Assembly: GCA_945913285.1 (NCBI GenBank)
Contig: CAMEDD010000006.1
Location: 23,834-87,833, forward strand
Length of the DNA: 64,000 nucleotides
Source: Candidatus Sulfopaludibacter sp. SbA3
Lineage (GTDB): Bacteria; Pseudomonadota; Alphaproteobacteria; Caulobacterales; Hyphomonadaceae
Reading direction: 5' to 3'
Below the pieces are notes generated by a model, which saw only the letters and a program-made list of their open reading frames with translations, ran no database searches and was not told where the DNA came from. Below are positions 1 to 9,206 of the stretch, piece after piece (positions within the stretch are counted from its first letter, which is position 1; each line of letters starts with the position of its first letter). Both the position numbers and the translations under genes were made by a program.

Positions 1-26
1 CGGAACGGTTCGATGATGGTCTTCAT
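1..26 (-). CDS. Start of a truncated leftward gene, probably tryptophanase / beta-eliminating lyase
   Basis: Only the first eight codons and two bases lie inside the window. The minus strand from position 26 reads ATG then MKTIIEPF followed by the first two bases of a CGN (Arg) codon, with a GGGAG ribosome site about 7 bases upstream (plus-strand 34-38). This N-terminus resembles tryptophanase and tyrosine phenol-lyase, which begin with a short lead followed by EPFR. The identification rests on a handful of residues, so the product name is tentative. The gene would be divergent from the phospholipase-like gene starting at 273. Confidence 0.4.
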
Positions 27-272
27 GGCTCACTCCCGGGCGTTATGTCCCTGAGTGTGAAGCGGTTTTGCCGCTCCGCGCACAGGAACTCCTGCGCTGC
101 GGTTGCCCTTCCGGTGCGCCGGAAGACGGCCGCGCTCAGCGCCTGTTGCGATGGCGGGGCCATACCACACGCCGCCGCGGGATGCCAAGCGGGCCGCCCG
201 GGTTAACAGCGCGTTCACCATCTTCGCAGAGTCTCCCTACATTCTTTCAGCGCTTCCCCGAAGGATTTGGCG
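27..272. promoter_or_regulatory. Divergent intergenic region
   Basis: These 246 bases separate two divergently oriented genes and must hold promoters for both. I see no convincing ORF; short frames here are GC-rich shadows. An AAGGA ribosome site at 261-265 serves the rightward gene at 273. No clear tryptophanase leader peptide or attenuator was recognised. Confidence 0.4.
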
Positions 273-1934
273 ATGACCCTGCTTGAACGCGTGATCCGCA
301 ACCACCGCTGCCGCTCGACGCACCATTTTATTGCGTTCGATGCGCTCTCCCTGATCGGCGGAGACAATGGCGAAGCCTGGAAATCGCTGTTCCTGGTGCA
401 TCACGAGCATCTCCTGAAGGGCGCCAAAGCGCCGGACGCCGAGTTCAAGGACTTCAAGAACCACGTCCTGCATGTCGGCGAAGGCGAATGGGGCGGCGCG
501 CGCGCCAAGGCGCAGGAATGGTATGCGCGCGGCGTGGAACAGTTGGCGCTCAAACGCTGGAGCGACGCGGCCTATGCCTTCGGCGTGCTGAGCCACTACT
601 ACGCAGACCCCATCCAGCCCTTCCATACCGGCCAGACGGAAGCCGAAGGCGTGATCCACCGCGCTGTGGAGTGGAGCATTGCAAAATCGCGCGCCGACAC
701 CGACGCCCGGATCGCAGCCGAAGGCTATCCGGACATCGCGGTTCCGTGCGGGCTGGGCTTCGTCTCGGACATGGTCCGCGAAGGCGCGCTGCGCAGCCAT
801 GCCTACTACCAAGTTTTCATTGACCATTATGACGTCGACGCCGGTGTCGCCGATCCGCCGTCCGGGCTCGATGAGACGATGCGTGCCGCCATTGCAGATC
901 TCGTCGGTTATGCCACCGCCGGCTTCGCCGCAATCCTGACGCGCGCCTTCGAAGAGGCCGCCGTCGCGCCGCCGAAGGTGAACCTGACCCTGCAAGGCTA
1001 TATCGAGACGCTGGATATCCCGCTGCGCTGGATCACCGCCAAGCTCGAAGACGCGGGCGACAAACGGCAGGTCGAGCGGATGTATGCCGAGTTCCAGAAG
1101 ACAGGGAAGGTGATCAAGACCCTGCCGGAGGACGACAAGGAGATACGCGCCCAGCATGCCCGCGAAGTGCGCCGCATCTCGCTGAAGAAGCTGAACGCCG
1201 AACCCATCGCCCCAATCGGAACGCAGAACGAGAACAGGTTGGCGGCGTCTGAGCCGGAATTGGTTCTGACGCAAGTCCAGCCCGCGCCGGTCAATGATGC
1301 GCCGCCGACCGAGTTGAAGGAGATTGCCCGGCGCGAGTCCGGCCGCCAGCCTGCTCGCGGGCTCCTCGGCACGCGCAAGCGCGTTGTTCCTGCCGGGCCA
1401 GCGCCTGCCGAAACTGATACGGACGCAGACGTCCTGTTCGAACCGCCGCCTCCGCCGGCGCCCGAACCGGAAGTCGCACCAGAAGCTGCGCCAGAGGCCG
1501 AACTGCTCGCCGGCATCGGCAGTCTCATGCGCGAAGACCCTGTCGTGGACGCGCCGTCGATCGGCTGGAAGACCGCCAAGCAACTCGCCCGCGCGGGCAT
1601 CACCACGATTGGCGATCTTCTGGACAGTGATCCGGAGATGGTCGAACTCGAAATCAACGTCCGCCACATCACCGCCGAGGCCATCCGCGCCTGGCAGGAA
1701 CAGACGCAGCTGATGATCGACGTGCCGGGCCTGCGCGTGCATGACGCACAATTGCGGTTCGGCGCCGGGATCACCACGCGAGAGGACCTCGCGAATGCCT
1801 CAGCCCGCACGATCTTCGAACTGGCGATGGAGTTCCTGTCCACGCCGGAGGGCGACCGCGTGCTGCGCGACGATCAGGTGCTCAACGAGGACGAGGTCGA
1901 AGGCTGGATCGAATTGGCGCAGGACGCCGCCTGA
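273..1934 (+). CDS. Zinc-dependent phospholipase C family protein with C-terminal DUF4332 domain
   Basis: Protein of 553 aa. Residues 1-140 look like a zinc-dependent phospholipase C/S1-P1 nuclease-type all-helical domain: several His/Asp pairs, notably LSHYYADPIQPFHT at about 106-119 with the D and H positions expected of metal ligands, and an early STHHF. The middle (about 330-410) is low complexity, rich in Pro, Glu and Ala, and looks like a disordered linker. The last ~130 residues contain helix-hairpin-helix-like repeats (IGWKTAKQLARAGITTIGDL) as in DUF4332. There is no obvious signal peptide, which is unlike secreted PLCs. Start chosen at ATG 273, 7 bases after AAGGA; a TTG at 267 is also in frame but sits too close to it. 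Substrate unknown. Confidence 0.7.
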   Translation: MTLLERVIRNHRCRSTHHFIAFDALSLIGGDNGEAWKSLFLVHHEHLLKGAKAPDAEFKDFKNHVLHVGEGEWGGARAKAQEWYARGVEQLALKRWSDAAYAFGVLSHYYADPIQPFHTGQTEAEGVIHRAVEWSIAKSRADTDARIAAEGYPDIAVPCGLGFVSDMVREGALRSHAYYQVFIDHYDVDAGVADPPSGLDETMRAAIADLVGYATAGFAAILTRAFEEAAVAPPKVNLTLQGYIETLDIPLRWITAKLEDAGDKRQVERMYAEFQKTGKVIKTLPEDDKEIRAQHAREVRRISLKKLNAEPIAPIGTQNENRLAASEPELVLTQVQPAPVNDAPPTELKEIARRESGRQPARGLLGTRKRVVPAGPAPAETDTDADVLFEPPPPPAPEPEVAPEAAPEAELLAGIGSLMREDPVVDAPSIGWKTAKQLARAGITTIGDLLDSDPEMVELEINVRHITAEAIRAWQEQTQLMIDVPGLRVHDAQLRFGAGITTREDLANASARTIFELAMEFLSTPEGDRVLRDDQVLNEDEVEGWIELAQDAA

Positions 1935-2915
1935 TCAGCTAACCGGGCGATTTACGCCCGCCGCCGAATAGATAGCATCGATCAGGGCCATGTTGGCGAC
2001 TGCGTCCGCGCCGCCGGTCAGCGGGCTTGCCTTGCCCCACATCACATCGAGCAAGTGGGCTAGCTGGTAGTCGTAAGTCTTGTCTCCGGACACGCTGTAC
2101 CGGTTGACGGACTTTCCGTGCCTCAGCGTGATCGAGTTTCCGAAACTGGGATGGAGCGGATTGCTCGCGAGCAGCAATCCGTCTGTGCCCTGAATGGCGA
2201 GCAGCGCCTTGAAGCGCTGTCCGGCCAGCATGGACGTATGGATCCTCGCCGTGGCGCCGCCCTCGAACGTCAGATCGGCGGAGGTTTCGAGATCGACGCC
2301 GCGTCGTCCCACACGTGACGACGCGGCTGTGACGGTCGCTTGCGACCCTGCCACGTTGCGTGCCCAGTGGAGCGCATAGCACCCGAGGTCCATAAGTGCG
2401 CCGCCCCCCAGCGCGGGCTCGTGCCTCAGTTCGCCCGGCGTGTCCTTGATCGCGACCGAGAACTCGGCCTTGATCGCGCAGACGCGCCCGATGGCGCCGC
2501 TGCGAAGCTGGCGCAGGATTTCCTCGAACATCGGATGGAAGCGGTAGTGGAACGCTTCCACGAGCGGGCGCCCGGTGCGCCTCGCCGCTTCGGTCATCGC
2601 GCGCGCCTCGGCGGCGTTCATCGCGAAGGGCTTTTCACACAGCACCGCCTTGCCGGCTTCGAGCGCCGCGATCGTGAGGTCGGCATGCCGGTTCGGCGGC
2701 AGGGCATTATAGATGAGGTCTATGTCATCGCGCGCGATCAGCGCCTCATAACTCGCCGCGATATCGGGGATGCCGTGCGTGTCTGCAAAGCTGCGCGCCC
2801 GGCCGGGATCGCGGGCTGCGACGCAGATGATTTCGCAGTCAGCCCGCTTGCTTGCAGGCGTGATCATTGCAAGCGGCGCGATCTTGGCGGCCCCCAGAAT
2901 TCCAATGCGGATCAT
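1935..2915 (-). CDS. Gfo/Idh/MocA family oxidoreductase
   Basis: Protein of 326 aa. The N-terminus has a Rossmann dinucleotide-binding start (MIRIGILGAAKIAP), followed by the family's conserved CEKPF segment at about residues 92-96 and a central HYRFHP region that supplies active-site residues. Length matches trimmed NAD(P)-dependent sugar or dihydrodiol dehydrogenases of this family. The substrate cannot be read from sequence. It converges on the phospholipase-like gene, its stop codon starting one base after that gene's stop. A GGAGATGAC stretch just upstream of the ATG supplies the ribosome site. Confidence 0.85.
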   Translation of the reverse strand: MIRIGILGAAKIAPLAMITPASKRADCEIICVAARDPGRARSFADTHGIPDIAASYEALIARDDIDLIYNALPPNRHADLTIAALEAGKAVLCEKPFAMNAAEARAMTEAARRTGRPLVEAFHYRFHPMFEEILRQLRSGAIGRVCAIKAEFSVAIKDTPGELRHEPALGGGALMDLGCYALHWARNVAGSQATVTAASSRVGRRGVDLETSADLTFEGGATARIHTSMLAGQRFKALLAIQGTDGLLLASNPLHPSFGNSITLRHGKSVNRYSVSGDKTYDYQLAHLLDVMWGKASPLTGGADAVANMALIDAIYSAAGVNRPVS

Positions 2916-3121
2916 GTCATCTCCAGTATTTACGAGCCAAGTCGCGCAACATTACAGCTTGTGTAAAGAAAACCCGTCCTTCTGTTTACCCCGCAATAAC
3001 GCGCCTTAATTGCTTTCTTCATTATGGGCCGAAAATAGTTCGTCGAAGTAACACTCCAGAAACCACCGGAGACCAGATTGGAAGCTGTCCCGAGGCCATT
3101 GATCCTAGGAGTGCCTTTGCC

Positions 3122-3547
3122 ATGATAGATGATCTCACAGCGCACATCGCTACAAGCAATGGTCTCGCGGACTCCGTTTCCCGCCGTGCACTCGGCATCG
3201 TCCTGAACAGCGCCGAGCGTCAGGGCAGCCCGCTTGCCGACGTGATCTTTCGCAGTATTCCCGGCGCGCGCGCACTCGCTGCGCAGACCGGACATGAGAT
3301 CGGCGCTCCGACCGGCGACGTCGCCCGCCTGATCGAACAGACACCGGGCGGACGCCGCCGCGTCTCCCTCTCGATGATTTCCGCACTCCAGGATGCCGGC
3401 CTTGACCACAAGGCGATCGGCACGCTTCTGCCCTCGATCGGCAGCTGGATGCAGTCCGTATACGGCATGAATGACTTTGGCCATTTGGGTGACCTGATTG
3501 GCCATGCGGGCGAGCCGTCCCGCAGAGAGGGGGTGCGCGCCGCATAA
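3122..3547 (+). CDS. Small helical hypothetical protein
   Basis: Protein of 141 aa, predicted largely helical with regularly spaced Leu/Ile/Ala. The layout (MIDDL start, repeated amphipathic helices, a Gly/Arg-rich turn, then a second helical segment) is reminiscent of DUF2267/DUF2780-type small proteins, but I do not recognise the family with confidence. Start taken at ATG 3122 with TAGGAG about 9 bases upstream; the longer frame upstream has no support. It is divergent from the oxidoreductase at 1935-2915 and about 155 bases upstream of the next small gene. Confidence 0.55.
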   Translation: MIDDLTAHIATSNGLADSVSRRALGIVLNSAERQGSPLADVIFRSIPGARALAAQTGHEIGAPTGDVARLIEQTPGGRRRVSLSMISALQDAGLDHKAIGTLLPSIGSWMQSVYGMNDFGHLGDLIGHAGEPSRREGVRAA

Positions 3548-3625
3548 CGCGCTGGTCCCGCGAAGCGAAGCTGACGCTGCCAAATCAAGACCCTTTGTGG
3601 TCATTCGCGTCGTTTCAGAGTTACC

Positions 3626-3656
3626 GGGCCGCCCTCAGGGGCGGCCCTTTTCTTTT
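3626..3656 (+). terminator. Rho-independent terminator
   Basis: A perfect 9-bp stem GGGCCGCCC / GGGCGGCCC with a 4-base loop (TCAG), followed directly by TTTTTCTTTT. It lies about 80 bases after the small helical gene and just before the next ribosome site, so it should end the upstream transcript. Confidence 0.85.
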
Positions 3657-3701
3657 GCGCTGCCGCCCGCTAGAGCGCAGGGGCTGCACGGGAGATATGG
3701 C

Positions 3702-3983
3702 ATGAGCGATACCCAACTGACCCGTCCGGACGAAGTGATTGCGCTGCGCCTGATCCAGGCCATCCGCGCCGACGCAGAAGCCGTCTGCACCCCGGACAAG
3801 GTGGACCTCGTCTCTGTGACCTTCGACGTGGCCGCCGCCGGCGCCGAGCCCTCGAACCTCACCTACAAGCCGCGAATTGACCGCAAGACGCGCACGATCC
3901 TCTTCACCGGCGGCTCTGCCGAAGGCACCAAGGGCACTGTGATGACCGCGACAGCCGTTTACCGGATCACCCCGCGCGCCTGA
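3702..3983 (+). CDS. Small hypothetical protein, possibly hotdog-fold
   Basis: Protein of 93 aa from ATG 3702, preceded by GGAGA at 3691-3695. The second half (IDRKTRTILFTGG ... VMTATAVYRI) resembles the final beta strands of hotdog-fold acyl-CoA thioesterases such as PaaI, but the catalytic N-terminal half typical of that fold is not present at full length. It could be a short hotdog relative or an unrelated protein. It follows the strong terminator at 3626-3656 and so probably has its own promoter. Confidence 0.5.
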   Translation: MSDTQLTRPDEVIALRLIQAIRADAEAVCTPDKVDLVSVTFDVAAAGAEPSNLTYKPRIDRKTRTILFTGGSAEGTKGTVMTATAVYRITPRA

Positions 3984-4014
3984 GTTTGCCGGCACCAAAC
4001 TCCCGAGCGAACCC

Positions 4015-4674
4015 ATGCCGACACGCTGATCACAGGTGCTAATCGCGGCATCGGCCTCGCCCTGGTGCGCGAATTCCAGGCGAAGGGACAGGCCGTCATC
4101 TCCGCGGCGCTCGGGCCGTCCGCCGCAACAGATCTGAAGACGACCGGCGCCGAACGACCTGCGCTGGATGTCGCTGACCCGGCCTCGGTTGCCGCGCTCA
4201 GAGGTCGCCCGGTCGATATCCTGATAAACAATGCGGGTCTCGGCGACCGGGCCGACATGCCCCGGCTGGACTATGACCGCGTCAAGGAAATGCTCCGCGT
4301 CAACACCACCGCGCCGATCCGGGGGCTGGACGCGCTCACGCCGAACCTTGCCGCCGGGAAAAACAAGATAGCGGCGGCGCTCTCCAGGCAGCCCGGATCG
4401 TTTCAGAACACCGAGTTGAGTTTCTGCCTCGCCTGACGCGTTTCCAAGGCCGGCCTGAACATGTGCCTGGGCACGGCGGCCCATGCGCTTCGCGCGCAGG
4501 GTATCGCGTTGCTTGCGCTGCATCCCGGCTGGGTGGAAGACCGACATGGGCGGCGAGGGTGCGCCGGTTGAGCCCGCAGACTGCGCCGCGGGTCTCTAAA
4601 AGGTGATTTCCGGTGCAGACCTGTCCCGCGAGCTGCGCTGCTTTGACGGGCAGAGCGAAACGCTGCCCTGGTAG
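4015..4674 (+). pseudogene. Decayed short-chain dehydrogenase (SDR)
   Basis: Fragments of one SDR can be read across two frames. After the ATG at 4015 a shift is needed to enter the TLITGANRGIGLALV nucleotide-binding segment. The frame continues through VDILINNAGLG (NNAG motif) and stops near 4434. A second fragment then reads SKAGLNMCLGTAAHALRAQG and LHPGWV (the SK and PGWV motifs). One further base shift gives KTDMGGEGAPV, followed by an in-frame TAA and then a tail ending at TAG 4672. The segment carrying the catalytic Ser and Tyr looks lost. The arrangement matches CsgA/sniffer-type SDRs. Its end lies five bases from the stop of the convergent RND pump gene. Confidence 0.8.
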
Positions 4675-4679
4675 GCCGG

Positions 4680-7600
4680 TTACTCTGCCGCAGGAAGCAC
4701 TTCGTCATTGTCCGCCTTTGGCGCGCGTGCTGGCGGCGGCTGCGACGGGCTGTAGTCCGGCTCGGCTTTCCGGCCCCTGTTGCGTGCAAGGATCGGTTCC
4801 AGTCTCGCCATCAACGGCGGGCTGAAACGCTCCCATTGCCGGGCTGACCAGCTGCTGACCCGGTACGGGACAAGCAACCAGGCCGGGGTGACCAGACAGA
4901 TCAGGATCGTGGAGAAGGTTAGACCGCAGACCACGGCTGTGGCCAGCTGAACCCACCATTCCGAGCTGGCGCCGCCGAAATCGATCGCACCTTCTGCAAA
5001 GTCGATGTTCATCTGCAACATCATCGGGATCAGGCCCAGAATGGTCGTTGCCGTTGTCAGCAGGATCGGCCGCACGCGCTGGGCCGCTGTTGCAATAGCT
5101 GCTTCTTCCAACGGACGCCCGTCTGACCGAAGCCGGTTGAACGTGTCTATAAAGAGGATGTTGTGGCCCACGACCACACCGGCGAGGGCAATGACGCCCG
5201 TGCCGACCATCAGGATACTGATGTAAGGCATGAAAAGGTTGATCCCGACCAGCACGCCGGCTGTCGACAGGATCACCGCCGAGAGCGTCAGGGCGACCTG
5301 GTAGAAGTTGTTGTACTCCCAGAGCAGGATCACTGCCATCATGAACAGGGCCGCAAGCGCCGCGCCCGCAAAGAAGGCGCCCGCATCCGCCGTGTCCTCA
5401 TCGGCGCCTTCAAAGCGCACTTCCACGCCGGGCGGCAGGGTTTGCTCACTGAGCCACGCCTTCATCTCGGCCACGATGACGGCGCCCGTGCCTTGCTCTT
5501 TGGCGTTTGCCCTAATGTCGAGGACGCGCTTGCCGTCGCGCCGTTCGATCTGGCTGACGCGCGGCGCAGGTTCGCGCGTGACGAACAGGGCCAATGGCAC
5601 GTTGCCTTGAGGCGTGGAAATCTTCAGTGTGTCGAGCGCCGAGGCCGAGCGCTCCCCTTCCGGGAAACGCACACGGATGTCGACTTCTTCATTGGAATCG
5701 TCCGGACGGTAACGCCCGACCAGAACGCCGTTGGTGACGAGTTGTACCGCCGCGCCGATCTGGGCGACGTCCACGCCGAACTTGCCGGCTTCGGCGCGGT
5801 CGACGGTCAGTTGGTATTCAACGCCCGGCAGGGGCCGCGAATCATCGATCTCGATGAGGTCGGCGCGCGCTTCCAGCCAAGTGCGGATCAGTGTTGCGGT
5901 CTTGTCGAGCGACTCGGAGTTCGTGCCCAGCAAGGCCACTTGAACGTCTTTGCCGCCTGGCGGTCCTTGTTCACGCGGCTTGATCTCGAACTTCAGCGCC
6001 GGAACTGCAGACAACCGTATACGGATGGCTTCCAGCGTTTTGCGCGCATCGTAGGGACCGTCAGACGTCGTGTTCAGGTCCACCAGCAGCTGCCCGATCG
6101 TGTCGAGCGGCACGCCGTTGACGCCGTCAAAGCTAAAACCGCCCCCGGATGAACCGGTCCGCGTCGAGATGGCCGTGATGCCATCAAGACCGGCAATTGC
6201 GGCTTCCGCCCGGCCCACTATTTCGGCCTTCTCGGCCGCCGAAAGGGCGCCCTGTGCCTGGACGAACACGTAAGTCTGTTCCGGCTCTATATCGAGGAAG
6301 AATTCGGTCTTGTGCTGTTCGGATCCGAACCAGATGAACACGCCAAGCACCACTGCAAATACGGCGCCGGTCGCCATCAGCGGGCGCCGCACGGTGGTCG
6401 AGATGATCTTCACATACGCGCCGATCCAACCTTTCGCCTGATGCGGGTCAGCGTTGGCGGCGAGCGCGGCGAGGTTTTCGTCCTTGCCCGCCGGGCGCCC
6501 ACCGATCAGGGAGCCAAGCACCGGCATGAAGATCAGTGACACAATGAGGGCCGAGGTCAGCACGAAGATCAGGGTGATCGGCAGGTAGGCCATGAACTTG
6601 CCGGGCATCGAGTTCCAGAACAGGAACGGCACGAAAGCGGCCAGCGTGGTCAGTGTCGAGCAGACGACCGGCCAGAACATGTGCTTGCCGGAGCGCCGAT
6701 AGGCCTCCACGGCGCTCATGCCTTCAGCCATTTTCCGGTCGGCATATTCGGTCACCACGATTCCGCCATCGACCAGGATGCCGACCGCGATGACCATGCC
6801 GAACATCACCATCATGTTGATCGTGTACCCGAACGCGCCGAGACCAAGGAAGGCGATCACGAAAGAGGACGGGATCGAGAGGCCAACCAGCAGCGCCGAG
6901 CGCCAGCCGAGCGAGGCAATCACGATGATCATCACCAGCGCCACGGCAGCAATCAGTGAGCTTTCGAGTTCGCCGAGCTGCGAGCCGATCATCTCGGACG
7001 CGTCCGATGTCACTTCGGCGCGCACGGTTGCCGGCCAGGCCTTGCTCTCGTCATTGATGGCGGCGCGCACGCTGTTGGCGGTGTCGAGAATGTTGGCGCC
7101 CGTGCGCTTGACCACTTCGATCAGCAGGGCCTTCTCGCCGTTGAACGTTGCATACCCGGTCGCGTCCTTGAACGTGCGGCGTACTTCGGCGAGGTCGCCC
7201 AGCGTCACCACCGCGTTTTCCGTCCGCTTGATCGGCAGGCTCAGTGCGTCAGCGCCGGTGCGAATGATGCCGGGCACCTTCACCGCAAAGCTGCCCTGTC
7301 CGGTATCGATCAGGCCTGCCGGGATCAGCTGGTTGTTCGCGTTAATGACCGCGAAGATTTCCTGGTAAGAGATGTTGTAGGTTTCGAGCTTCACCGGATC
7401 GATGACGATCTCGAGCAGCTCTTCGCGTTTGCCGAGGACGCGGGCCTCGAGAATGCCCGGGTCGGACTCGAGCCGATCCTTCAGGTCTTCGGCAATACGT
7501 GCAAGGCCGCGCTCGGGCGCGTCGCCATAAATGTTGATGACCATTACCGGGAACTGCGCGGCGTTGGCTTCCGAGATGATCGGCTCGCGCGCATCCACCG

Positions 7601-7961
7601 GGAAGAAGCGCTTGGCCATATCGACCTTGTCTTTGACGTCGAGCACTGCCTGATCGACGTCCACGTCGATCTCGAACTCGAGGAAGATCTGGGCTGCGCC
7701 TTCGGTGGCGGTCGAGTTGAAGGTCTTCAGGCCTTCCAGCGCCTGGATTTCCTGTTCTATTGGGCGCACGAGCAGGCGCTCGGCATCCTCCGGCGTCACG
7801 CCCGCGAGCGGAACGGTGATGGCCACAAACGGAATTGGAATGTCCGGGTCTGCTTCCTTCGGCAGGGACATGTAGGTCGCGGTGCCTGCCAGAATGGCAC
7901 ACACGAGGATGGCAACCACCATCCTCGCCCGGTCGATGGCGCCATCAATAAGGCCGGTCAT
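4680..7961 (-). CDS. RND-family multidrug efflux permease
   Basis: Protein of 1093 aa, the usual size for an AcrB-type resistance-nodulation-division pump, with paired blocks of about six membrane segments flanking large periplasmic loops. The N-terminal helix is followed by LPKEADPDIPIPFVAITVPL and the AERLLVRPIEQE region typical of the family. It uses the proton gradient to expel small molecules, working with a periplasmic adaptor and an outer-membrane channel. The adaptor is encoded immediately upstream with an ATGA overlap at 7958-7961. No outer-membrane channel gene is adjacent, so an unlinked TolC-like protein is presumably used. The C-terminal tail is Pro/Ala-rich and likely cytoplasmic. 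Substrate unknown. Confidence 0.9.
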   Translation of the reverse strand: MTGLIDGAIDRARMVVAILVCAILAGTATYMSLPKEADPDIPIPFVAITVPLAGVTPEDAERLLVRPIEQEIQALEGLKTFNSTATEGAAQIFLEFEIDVDVDQAVLDVKDKVDMAKRFFPVDAREPIISEANAAQFPVMVINIYGDAPERGLARIAEDLKDRLESDPGILEARVLGKREELLEIVIDPVKLETYNISYQEIFAVINANNQLIPAGLIDTGQGSFAVKVPGIIRTGADALSLPIKRTENAVVTLGDLAEVRRTFKDATGYATFNGEKALLIEVVKRTGANILDTANSVRAAINDESKAWPATVRAEVTSDASEMIGSQLGELESSLIAAVALVMIIVIASLGWRSALLVGLSIPSSFVIAFLGLGAFGYTINMMVMFGMVIAVGILVDGGIVVTEYADRKMAEGMSAVEAYRRSGKHMFWPVVCSTLTTLAAFVPFLFWNSMPGKFMAYLPITLIFVLTSALIVSLIFMPVLGSLIGGRPAGKDENLAALAANADPHQAKGWIGAYVKIISTTVRRPLMATGAVFAVVLGVFIWFGSEQHKTEFFLDIEPEQTYVFVQAQGALSAAEKAEIVGRAEAAIAGLDGITAISTRTGSSGGGFSFDGVNGVPLDTIGQLLVDLNTTSDGPYDARKTLEAIRIRLSAVPALKFEIKPREQGPPGGKDVQVALLGTNSESLDKTATLIRTWLEARADLIEIDDSRPLPGVEYQLTVDRAEAGKFGVDVAQIGAAVQLVTNGVLVGRYRPDDSNEEVDIRVRFPEGERSASALDTLKISTPQGNVPLALFVTREPAPRVSQIERRDGKRVLDIRANAKEQGTGAVIVAEMKAWLSEQTLPPGVEVRFEGADEDTADAGAFFAGAALAALFMMAVILLWEYNNFYQVALTLSAVILSTAGVLVGINLFMPYISILMVGTGVIALAGVVVGHNILFIDTFNRLRSDGRPLEEAAIATAAQRVRPILLTTATTILGLIPMMLQMNIDFAEGAIDFGGASSEWWVQLATAVVCGLTFSTILICLVTPAWLLVPYRVSSWSARQWERFSPPLMARLEPILARNRGRKAEPDYSPSQPPPARAPKADNDEVLPAAE

Positions 7962-9094
7962 GGGCGAGCTCCGCCTTGTGCCACGGGACGCACTTTCACT
8001 CCTTCGTTCAGGTAATCCTGTCCGATCGCGATCAGCGTCGCCTTTTCCGGTAGCCCGGTCACCCAGGCGCCCTCCGGTGTTTCATCAATCACCTGGATGG
8101 GGGTAAACGCGACCGTATTGTCGGCCAGAACCTGACGCACGCCCAATTGCCCGGAGTCGGACAACGTGAACAGCGAGCGCGCAACCAGCGTGGCCGCAAC
8201 ATCGCCAGCAGGCACATTCAACGTGGCTGTCACGCCGGCCGCGACGGTGGCATCGCCGGCCTCGATTTCCGCTTCAATCGGGAAGGTGCGTGTCTGCTGG
8301 CTTGCCGTGCGGGCCACGTAGCGCAGCTTGGCCTTGAACGTGCGTCCATCGGCGAGGCGCACGGTCGATGCCATGCCCGGCTTGAGAAGTCCTGCCTGGG
8401 CCTCGGTGATTTCAGCCGACACGATGACGGGATCGAGGTCCACCAGCAGGCCGCAGGGCGAGCCTGGGCCCAGATAATCGCCCGCTTCGGCAAGGCGTTC
8501 TTCGAACACACCGTCAAACGGGGCGCGGATCTGGGTGCGGCCGAGTTCAACGCGGGCTGCATTCAGCGCCGCCTCAGCCGCGTCGAGGGTGGCGCGGGCA
8601 GAGGCTTCGCGATTGGCCGGTGTCAGGCCTTTGGCGGCGAGAGATTCAGCGGCTTCAAATTCGATCTTGGCCGAGTTGCGGTTGGCTTCGGCTTCCTTGA
8701 CACGGGCGCTGCGGGCTTCGACGTCGAGGGCGCAGAGAAGGGTGCCCTTTTTCACGAACGTGCCTTCGCGCACCGGCGTCGAGGTCACGGTGCCCGCCGT
8801 GCCGGATTTCACGGTGACGGCTTTGTCCGGCGCGGTGCGCCCTTTTGCCCCAAGCTGCAGGGGGTGTGTCCTGCTCTCCGAAGTGATCACCACCGCGTCT
8901 ATTTCGGTGGCCGGATCGACGACGGCGGCAGGCGTCACCTCTGCGCTAAGGCTTCCGCGCATCAGGCTGCGGATACCAAAATAGCCAACGATTACAGCCA
9001 GGATGACGGCTGCGATAACAGCGGAACGGTTCAAGGGGCGCACTTTCGAGGGAGGATAAAACTGTAATATAGCGTACATTGACGCGAGAGTCAT
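7958..9094 (-). CDS. RND efflux periplasmic adaptor (membrane fusion protein)
   Basis: HlyD/AcrA-type adaptor of about 378 aa. One N-terminal membrane anchor (AVIAAVILAVIVGYFGI) is followed by a lipoyl-like half (GTAGTVTSTPVREGTFVKKG), an Ala/Glu-rich coiled-coil hairpin (about 140-190), the second lipoyl half (TQIRAPFDGVFEERL) and beta-barrel domains. It bridges the inner-membrane pump to an outer-membrane channel. The start is uncertain: ATG 9094 is used here, ATG 9079 or GTG 9043 are possible, and no strong ribosome site distinguishes them. The stop overlaps the pump start (ATGA), indicating translational coupling. Confidence 0.88.
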   Translation of the reverse strand: MTLASMYAILQFYPPSKVRPLNRSAVIAAVILAVIVGYFGIRSLMRGSLSAEVTPAAVVDPATEIDAVVITSESRTHPLQLGAKGRTAPDKAVTVKSGTAGTVTSTPVREGTFVKKGTLLCALDVEARSARVKEAEANRNSAKIEFEAAESLAAKGLTPANREASARATLDAAEAALNAARVELGRTQIRAPFDGVFEERLAEAGDYLGPGSPCGLLVDLDPVIVSAEITEAQAGLLKPGMASTVRLADGRTFKAKLRYVARTASQQTRTFPIEAEIEAGDATVAAGVTATLNVPAGDVAATLVARSLFTLSDSGQLGVRQVLADNTVAFTPIQVIDETPEGAWVTGLPEKATLIAIGQDYLNEGVKVRPVAQGGARP

Positions 9095-9206
9095 CTTTCG
9101 CGCCAGCAGCAATTAAGCCGGAAGCCCTTTCCGCCCAGCGAAGAACCGGCGGATTATGGTTAAGGCCGTGTCGGTTGACCTTCAGGCTTGCCTTGTTTTC
9201 CGAGCG

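Noticed and set aside
237..1751. 504-aa open frame on the minus strand opposite the phospholipase-like gene
   Set aside because: It is the antisense shadow of a GC-rich gene; composition is Arg/Gly/Leu/Ala repetitive with no domain, and the plus-strand protein has clear motifs.
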